DNA of 64,000 nucleotides from Watersipora subatra (Eukaryota; Bryozoa; Gymnolaemata; Cheilostomatida; Watersiporidae): NCBI RefSeq assembly GCF_963576615.1, contig NC_088711.1, positions 35,328,121 to 35,392,120 on the forward strand, read 5' to 3'. The notes below the pieces were generated by a model that did no database searches, had not been told where the DNA came from, and saw only the letters and a program-made list of their open reading frames with translations. A program made the position numbers and the translations under genes. Shown here piece after piece: positions 55,906 through 64,000 of this stretch. The first letter of the stretch is position 1. The number at the start of each line of letters is the position of its first letter.

Positions 55906-58900
55906 TAGCTGTGCTACTATCGGCTAGCCATATAAAAGGGTAAAAAATTTACAAATCAGATTAATTTTAAAAAGTTTTTACAGCTACTAAAAGTTTCAGG
56001 CACTTACTTATGTGCCTCAGGCTATGCTCCTCAGGCTATGCTCCTCAGGCTAAATAAAGTTTTCGTAAGTTAACATGACAAACTTATCCTAAACTCTAAC
56101 ATATTTCCCATGATAATACAACAACTTTATTCTTTTAATTCAAATCATTAATATTCTCATGCTATAACCTTCTCTTTATCTTATTATGAAGAACATTAAT
56201 AACATATTAATAATTTAGTGCTCTGTCAGTCGTCTGCCCTTAATAAGCGCTTTTGAATTAAGCAATACGCGCTCCTGTCAGTAGGTGTGCCTTTCACAAC
56301 ATTTCTTTCACTTAAAATGCTTGGCAGCGCTGACTTCTACAAACAAAGACGAAGAATGCTGGTGATAAAGTATGAAATTTATAAAGATTTTGAGATTTGT
56401 TCAAAGTTTGAATTCTGTCTATTAATAGATCTTAAGAAACTCCAGTTGCTAACAGCGTGTAATATGAACGTGACTATATTCGTTAACACGCGATAGCTTC
56501 CGGAACATGCTAGAAGTTTTAGACTGACATGTGATAGGCTAGCCAATAAATGGCTAATAAGGTAGAGTAAAGCCAAGAGCTTCGTTCTGATCGTTAGTTG
56601 TGAATTATTTATGAGCTCGAATTGTAAAAGACATTGCTAGCTGAGCACACAACGACCTCTCTCGATTAGGTTACTCATACAATGACCTCTCTAGATTGGG
56701 TTACGCAAAAGCCTTTTGATGTATTGAGTAATTCAGAAAATACCAGACAGTTCCGTTATTTTATACATCAAGTATTGGCAGCCTTGACCAAGTATTAGCC
56801 AATCTGGGTGATAAAACTTTTTTGGACTGGATCTACTGCAAAAGAATGCTCTCAAATTCCTCATCAACCCCAATATTTTAAGCAAATATTTCGAAAACAG
56901 TTTTGAAGAAGGTAAACAAAGGCCTTTTCACTTGATTTTATTGTTGATGTTATTCATATACTTTCAGCTAAGACTTCTCCAGTATTACTACTAAAGAACT
57001 GTTTTTCTGTAACTGCTTGTACAATCACTTGAATGATGGCATGAAATTGCATTCATGAACTTGAGCCTTTATGATGTTGGCAAGTGACTCCGATTGAAAA
57101 TCTTAAGGAAGGGGGTGACAACTCTTGAGCACCAAACTGCAATAAGAAACTGTCCTGATTTGTTGTCACTAATGGTTGACAATTTCACCATGATATGTGC
57201 TACTTTCCTGCTAACAATTTAGCAGTGTCTAGCCTGTGTGCCTAATATTAACTCTTCATTTCTGATTACTTGATAGTAGATATGTAAACCTTAAAACAGG
57301 CTTATAAATGCCGGAGGTAGAACGCTTACTTCAAGCCAGAGAGACATGCTGACTGCATGAGAAAGGATTGTAGATAAGACGCTATCTTAACTTAATAGGA
57401 AGCACGGGTATTGAACATCTTTCAGCCCATGGGATACTATTGAAATTGAGCATCTTAAGACGAATTAGTCTAATAAGTGAGATTCGGTAATTAGATCAAG
57501 GCAATATCAGAGACTTCATTTACAAAAACAAGACGAATTACGGAAAACTAAGTAGCCCAAGGAAGCAAAATTGGTTTTTTATCAATAAAATTATGTAAGA
57601 CGCTTGATGGAGCAACATTAGAAACCTAGCAGCTGGGGCAGTGAAAATTTTAGTTGCTGACGGAGTTAAAGCAGAAAACTCGAGTGAAAAAATTAGATGT
57701 TATTTTAGTTGCTGCCGTAGGGTTATGTACATATTTCACTCTATAACAGGCCAACTGGTAGACAAACTCTGTCCAGCGAATAACTGACTTAGCTTCAATT
57801 TTAGCCTTGAATTCTACAAATCCTGTTTAACCTCGATAGATTTGCGAGCGACGGTTTTCCGCTAAAATCACAAACTACCATTCTTTTACTCAAACTTACC
57901 CGCTGAGCTGAATTCATGAAATAAGCGAAGAATGAGCATACTCAACTGGTTGACTATCTTTTCAGTCTCAGAATAAGAATTTATTGTAACCGTAATGGTG
58001 CTACTTTAGACGCTGCAATCTCTGTCAATGAAGCTCGACTATAGTAGAACATATTTTAAGCCATCAATATTAGATTCTTACAACAAACTCCTAAAAAGCT
58101 ATTGTATATTGTCTCATGATTAGCAAACATTAGGAAACAATAAGTATTTGTTTACTCAAGCAGGATTGTTTGTTAAAGCAGGGTTTGCACTATATAGAAA
58201 CAGAATAGTTGGAAACCATAGCAAATAATAGCTTTAAAAAATACAAGAGCAGAAAAATCCTGGGAGAGAGAGTACAACAATCTGTTGAAATATGAGCAAA
58301 TATTTACATAACTTTATTTTTAAATATCTATATAATTTAATTGAGAATTTTTAGAGTTAATTATCTATAAGCACCAATAACGCTAATTAAAGCAGCAAAA
58401 AATATTAGCTAATGCAATATATATGAAACAAAATATTGTAATATGTAACAAAAAGGCTCCTCCTTGTACATATCTAAGTGACATACAACTAAGAGTGTAT
58501 ACAACAACTTTTGGACCAAAAACGACTAGAAAAAGTACAACTGCATCTTCTAATTTAAACTTGGTTGTACAAAAATCTATCATATCAGTAGTCGAACAAA
58601 ATGTCTTCAGTCCTGCATTAAAAAGAGCAGATAACTACCAAAATGATTGACTGTAGCATGGCAAATCTTATCTAAAATGTATCCTGAAAATACCACAAAT
58701 TTTTCTATATATGGCAGAAGCTTAGATAGTTGAACATAAGAATTAAAAACACAAAACTAAATACCTTATGGTTAACCTGCAATGCAATCTGCTAAAATAC
58801 AAGCATAGGAAGGACAACTCCCATGCAAGTAGCATGAGCTTACAATATAATAAAGACAGCTGACGTCATCGTACAAAGGTTGCCCCCAAAACATTGGCTG

Positions 58901-58953
58901 ATGACTCTATTGTTTCATATTGCTATGAAACAATAATTTGGGATATTCCGGTG
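55906..58953. other. Intergenic region or 3' UTR without recognised genes
   Basis: Contains a short ggctatgctcctca triplication at 56005-56050. The first minus-strand AATAAA I see downstream of the 58954 stop codon is at 58318-58313. No coding exon recognised. Confidence 0.4.
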
Positions 58954-61900
58954 TCAAACATCTGTAATGTGCGACTTTTGTCGGCTCTCAATATGCTGCT
59001 GTAGATTTAATATATAATCCTGTGTGGTCATGTTTTCACTCATTTTAATCTTGTCAAAGTCTACATTTCCAAACTGATTCAAGTCAATGCCGACAATTGG
59101 CTTACTGGAGAAGAAATTATCATCAGTTCGAACGTCTGGTCGGTAGTTGTCGTACTCCGACTCATATGCCCCGATATCACTTAAGTATGGATCACTCTTG
59201 GAATACTCACTGCCAAGCATTGATGAAGTCACGCTTATATTGTCATCGAAATGCTGAGATGGATGCTCATTATTTAATCTCGGCCGGGAGCGACCCTTCC
59301 TGCGATTCCGTTCGGTTGTTGCTTCGGACTCACTTGGCAGGAGCTCCATACTGCGGCAGTGACGCAATGTTGAGCCCAGAGTGCTATAAACGCCCAATGA
59401 AGGCTTGAGTAAGGCGAGCAGCCGATTCTCTGTTAGTTGTTTATGGCGTGGATGACCGTAGCCGTGTGAGATAGACTGTGTTCCCATCGGTTCCGTCTCA
59501 CAGTCCGTGTCACCAACTAGACTTTCACAATCGGCAGCATCACTCTCAACCTCGCTGTAAAGTTCACGCACATTCTGACCCGAGCACTGCATCTGCTTCA
59601 GCTTATTTTTAAACTTATCCGACTGCGAGTAGGCGAGCTTATTATAGGGACTGCTTGTCGACTTGTGAGGGTATAGCGCTGCCCTGTTGTCATACGTACC
59701 ATAATCGGTGCTGTACATGTTATCGTAGTCCGTCCCATTTGCGTCATACACGTGATGAACATTCTCATTGTCATCGTCAGATAGTTCTGACATTTCTGAC
59801 CCTGTGATGCTTTCGGCAGGAGGCGGTGGGTTCGGCAGCGGAGGAGGAGATGACTTGTAGCCATTGCTGAATGGTGGAGGCTCCGCAACATTAGAGAACA
59901 ATTTTGGTCGCGCGCCCTGCCAGCTATAGCTATCTTGCACCAAACACTGGTCATCGCTGTCCACTGCATCTGCAAAATAAATATACTAATATTTGACTTG
60001 AAATAAATGCATTTGAAAAAACAAGTCTAACAGAAGGTTATACAGTAGGCAATGTAAATAATTCGTTCTAAAAACGTTTACATGATAGGGATTTTATGTT
60101 ATAGGAACATTAAAATACATGTAAATTACCTAATCTGTTCCAAGATCTTTCCACACTCATCCCTTTAATCACACAAAATGGAAAAACTACACTTAACCTT
60201 TTAATTTGTAGGATATACCGTAACTGTAATATTATTAGTTTGCATCGACAACTTATCTTTTTTCTGATAAATTTCATAGGTTTTATAGGCCGTGATTGTA
60301 GCAATTTTACAATAAGTTGATGGAGAGCGCACATCTTCGACGATGATTTACAACGATTTACTTATTTTTTTAAAAAGTGGTCTATTCTACCGAATAAAAC
60401 TGATAACAAATGTTTTATACGTCTACAATAAAGCAAAAAAAATTTTTAATATGGAAAAGACGGGTGTTCAATATAAAGACCTTTGTGTCGTCTATCTGTA
60501 TTCAGGGATCATGATTAGGATAAAAGATAACTTCCGACAATACTCCAACTCGTGATATTCCGATTGGTAGACCGATGCTGTAACACCTGCACCAACCGAT
60601 CACTTTTTAGGTATTTTTGAACAATTGCGCAGCTACCTATTCTCTGTTTTGCTGACACATCTGATGATCTATCACAACAAAGTAGAATGTCATGGAAGTT
60701 GTATATATATACATGTATATATAATAGATATAACGCGACACTCACATCATTTTTTCTCCAGCAAGTGGGGCGAGACAGGTTACTATTCAAATCGAATTTA
60801 AGAACTCGCCGACTTGACACTACATTATATGAAATTTCTTATGTAGTACGAAGCAACAACTTCACATAAGTTCTTTACGCTATCTGGAATTTACGTTATA
60901 GGAGCGTCTACTGTAATTAGTTTAGCGCATCATTTAACAATGGTACCTGACAACACTGGTACATAGCTATAACGATGGTACCTGACAATAACAATGTTAC
61001 CTGACAATAACAATGGTACCTAACAATAACATTGGTACCTGACACTAACGATGGTATCTAACAATAACAATGATACCTGACAATAACAACGGTACCTGAC
61101 AATAAAAATGTTACTTGACAATGACAATGGTACCTAACAGTAATAATGGTACCTAACAATAACAATGGTACTTAACAATAACAATGGTACCTAACAATAA
61201 CATTGGTACCTGACACTAACGATGGTATCTAACAATAACAATGATACCTGACAATAACAATGGTACCTCACAATAACAATGTTACCTGACAATAACAATG
61301 GTACCTAACAATAATAATGGTACCTAATAATAACAATGGTACCTAACAATAACAATGGTACCTAACAACAATAGTACCTAACAATAACAATGGTATCTAA
61401 CAATAACAATGATACCTGACAATAACAATGTTACTTAACAATAACAATAGTACCTAACATTAACAATGGTACTTAACAATAACAATGGCACCTGACAATA
61501 ACAATGGTACCTGACAATAACAATGATACCTAACAATAACAATGGTACCTGACAATAACAATGATATCTAACAATTATGAGAGCTAGTCGTAGCTTGCAA
61601 GCTACGGCTTCGTCCCACATTCATTTGTACATGGGATAAACTCGAGTACCTTGGTCAATGGTCATGGCAAGGGTGCTCTGTTGTGCAGGCACGTTAGGAC
61701 TCTCCAGAGGAGTGGAGGGAGGGCTAAGGCTACAGATGGTATTAGCACCTGCGGTGCGACTGCCAGAACTGTTGGAACGCACGCTGTGCTTACGGGGAAG
61801 GTGAGGAGATTTGTGCGGCGTATCTTGCTTGGCAGCAAACCTGCAAACAAGTGTCAAACCTGCAAACAAGTGTCAAACTTGCAAACAAGTGTCAAACCTG

Positions 61901-62695
61901 CAAATAAGTGTCAAATAGTAGGCTCTTATGTCTTATAGCATATTTGCTGGCAGAGTGCCCTGTCATGCTATCCACTCCTTCCATGACAAAGCGCTGACAA
62001 GTGACAAGGTCACACACACTTACCTATTCATCTGACGCTTGAGGAGAGGAGACAGACCTGGATTACTCTGCGCATCGGTTGGCTCCGAGTTCGGAATGAC
62101 ATGATTGTAAGTTTGCAGAGGCATCATGGGAACAGTATCATCAGGTGTGGTGCTCGTCGAACTGACGTTTCCTTCCATTGATGTCTAGAGCAAATAGCAA
62201 CTATGAATAAAAATATCTTTTGAGATCCGAGCAGCAGAGCTTAACCAATAACAGAATAACAAATTGGGATCGATAAAGGTAAATTAAGTGTTACCAGACA
62301 CTCAACGTACTTTGGTGTTCCTGAAATACTTCAATTTATGAAAATGAACCCAAAAAATTGAAACATTTAATCAGAAGATGTTACGTACCTGCATTTTATC
62401 AGAGTACAAGCTGCTACTCATAATTCTGTTGAGATCAAGAATTGTTGGTTTGTTGCGAGACTCTTGCTTGTCCTTGAGATATGGTTGAGATGACTCTTGC
62501 TTGTCCTTGAGATATGGTTGAGGTGACTCGTGCTTGTCCTTGAGATATGGTTGAGGTGACTCACGCTTGTCCTTGAGATACATATGGGGTGATTCATGTT
62601 TGTCTCTAAGGTATGGCTGGTCATATTCAGCTAACAATGGTACTGTATCTCGATACTCTTGAGGGTCGGATGCCTGGCAGTCAAGCCTTCCACCA
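58954..62695 (-). CDS. Unidentified protein, last four exons (C-terminal ~558 residues)
   Basis: Minus-strand exons are 62695-62389 (307 nt), 62184-62024 (161 nt), 61840-61650 (191 nt) and 59969-58954 (1016 nt including the stop). All have GT-AG introns and phases close, so the reading frame is secure although I cannot name the family. In order: five tandem copies of an 11-residue YLKDKHESPQP unit; the segment KPTILDLNRIMSSSLYSDKM; a Ser/Thr/Pro-rich part (PHLPRKHSVRSNSSGSRT; SLSPPSTPLESPNVP); proline-rich SPPPLPNPPPPAE; the acidic SEMSELSDDDNEN; DCESLVGDTDCET; a basic patch RNRRKGRSRPR; then SDPYLSDIGAYESEYDNYRP. The C-terminus HITDV fits a class I PDZ ligand. No membrane segment or enzyme domain is visible. 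Composition fits the cytoplasmic tail of an adhesion receptor or a scaffold; this is inference. Upstream exons lie beyond 62695, perhaps outside the window. Confidence 0.8.
60945..61578. repeat. Minisatellite, about 19-bp unit (acaataacaatggtacctg), about 33 copies
   Basis: A tract of acaataacaatggtacct(g/a) units with scattered substitutions fills about 630 bases of the intron just 3' of exon 61840-61650 of the unidentified gene. Confidence 0.95.
61841..61916. repeat. 19-bp tandem repeat duplicating a 3' splice site
   Basis: Four copies of ctgcaaacaagtgtcaaac adjoin the acceptor of exon 61840-61650. Read on the minus strand, the units give repeated ttgtttgcag|gtttg; the exon uses the last one. 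At least one upstream unit keeps an intact gcag. Confidence 0.9.
62440..62625 (-). repeat. Coding tandem repeat, 33-bp / 11-residue unit
   Basis: Five copies of a unit encoding Y-L-(K/R)-D-K-(H/R/Q)-E-S-x-x-P lie inside the exon at 62695-62389. The reading frame is preserved. Two internal units are nearly identical at DNA level, pointing to recent duplication. Confidence 0.9.
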
Positions 62696-64000
62696 CTGCA
62701 ACATACAAATAGTACATGTGAACAATGCGGATTCAAACTGCATGAACATACACAAGAAACATTGACACGAATAAGTCACACATTTAGACAACACCTGTTA
62801 CAGCACAATACCAGGATGTCTATGTGAAGAAGATTGGGTTGAACAGTCACTCTGATGAAAGATACCGTGGCCCAGACAAAGGGCAATTTTGAAGGAAAAA
62901 TACAAACGACATTCTTGAAAAACCAGGATTGACTAGCTGAAATAAGGAAGGGATAGTACCGAACTCTACTAAGGTTACCCGATACTCGACACAAAAACTG
63001 CGGAATCTAAGCCTCTCCCCTGACTTTGTTGGGCAAAATTACATCCAGCAAGACAAGCGAAAAATTTAGAATGTTTAAGGCCATCTCATAAAATGTTTTG
63101 ATAAAGAAACTCATTCGGGTATTTCTATTTTGATATTATATTTATATATTGATAACATTATACAGAGAGAGCTACAAAAAAGTATCCATCTCAATCACTA
63201 TTCCACTTCGACTCAAATCTACCCGCTCACTCACAGTAACTGTATCTTATCCTCCCAGAGTTATATAAACTGTTTTTAGACATGACTACTCCACACGAAT
63301 TACAATTTGGCTTAAGTCAGTGGCTAGCCAATCAGATAGAGCTATTCATTCAAACCAGATTACGCAGTTGCTTACATAAAGACCACAATTACGACAAAGA
63401 ATTAATACGATTCATGTCAGCCATAAAGTTCACCAAGTTATATTCAGTCAGCACACAGGTTTTAACCACAATGAGGTTCAAAAGGCTGTTTGAAAAGCAA
63501 TTTGTTTGAATTCCGAAGCAATTTTTCTCTTTATAAATAGTACAGAAATTTTAATCCTTCCAAGACTATAAAATGACTTCCATCATTGTACACCTTAAAC
63601 TGTATATTAAGAGAGTAGGTAATTTATAAAGTACACCGAAGTTCTCATAAATACTCTATTTGTACTTGTCACTTTGTATTCGTCAGTTTTGTTTCCTTGA
63701 TTTTGTGTGAAATGAAAATGCAGAAATACCTTACAGGTCATAGTTTACTAAAACACAAAAATTACATAACGCAAAACACAAAACACAGTCAGTATTTCAT
63801 GAGCCACAACCCACGTCTACATACAACAACTAAATACAAAAGATAACTCGAGAGAGGGTGTCACTTGGCAACCAAATTACAATTTCGTGTTTCCTCGGCT
63901 TATGTGGAAGAATATCTATGAAGTTCGAAATTGTCATTGAGCATCCGAAGAAAAAAATTTAAATGTTTGTTCGAACGCTGAGTTGTTCGAGATTTAAAAG
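62696..64000. other. Upstream part of the unidentified gene, no exon recognised
   Basis: By position this should be intron of the minus-strand gene ending at 58954. Frames of up to 75 codons exist but none has convincing splice sites or protein character. A donor-like gtgagtgag on the minus strand at about 63229-63221 has no matching exon that I can support. Confidence 0.35.

Noticed and set aside
59097-59408. Plus-strand 103-codon frame
   Set aside because: Antisense to the large terminal exon of the unidentified minus-strand gene; no independent support.

Overview
The window is animal nuclear DNA: AT-rich, with small coding exons separated by large introns bounded by GT-AG (occasionally GC-AG) splice sites, metazoan polyadenylation signals, tRNA-derived SINEs, DNA transposons and many minisatellites. 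The genes found (a nicotinic-type receptor, choline acetyltransferase, RPL12, UAP1, DHODH) point to an invertebrate with cholinergic neurons. The sequence alone does not fix the phylum; a lophotrochozoan is my guess.

Layout. (1) 1-988, minus strand: the 5' 329 codons of dihydroorotate dehydrogenase (DHODH), unbroken by introns, running off the left edge. (2) 3840-5285, minus: four exons of a nicotinic acetylcholine receptor-like subunit, extracellular domain only; no membrane-domain exons were found. (3) 5.3-20.4 kb: gene-poor, with one orphan exon-like ORF, a microsatellite, 22-bp and 20-bp satellites, and a ~3.9-kb inverted-repeat transposon carrying a nested 0.9-kb element. (4) 20446-24181, minus: a complete three-exon RPL12. 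(5) about 27.6-36.8 kb, plus: a complete UAP1 (UDP-N-acetylhexosamine pyrophosphorylase), one non-coding and ten coding exons, 535 aa, rebuilt with every splice phase closing. (6) 37799-54104, minus: a complete choline acetyltransferase (ChAT), 14 coding exons, 697 aa, convergent with UAP1. Its introns hold SINEs, a Tigger/pogo transposon, a hairpin MITE and several minisatellites. (7) 58954-62695, minus: the last four exons of an unidentified protein with a coding tandem repeat, a proline-rich stretch and a C-terminal PDZ-type ligand.

Functionally, ChAT (acetylcholine synthesis) and the receptor-like subunit (acetylcholine sensing) lie about 33 kb apart on the same strand. DHODH (pyrimidine synthesis), UAP1 (UDP-GlcNAc synthesis for chitin and glycans) and RPL12 (ribosome) are housekeeping genes with no evident link to them.

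I found no clearly new system. The points most worth a second look are the receptor fragment ending beside an intron-free DHODH, two GC-AG introns, a tandem duplication of a 3' splice site at 61.84 kb, ChAT-diagnostic residues including a Cys at a substrate-selectivity position, the lack of an intact single-exon VAChT near the ChAT 5' end, and the nested inverted-repeat transposons.
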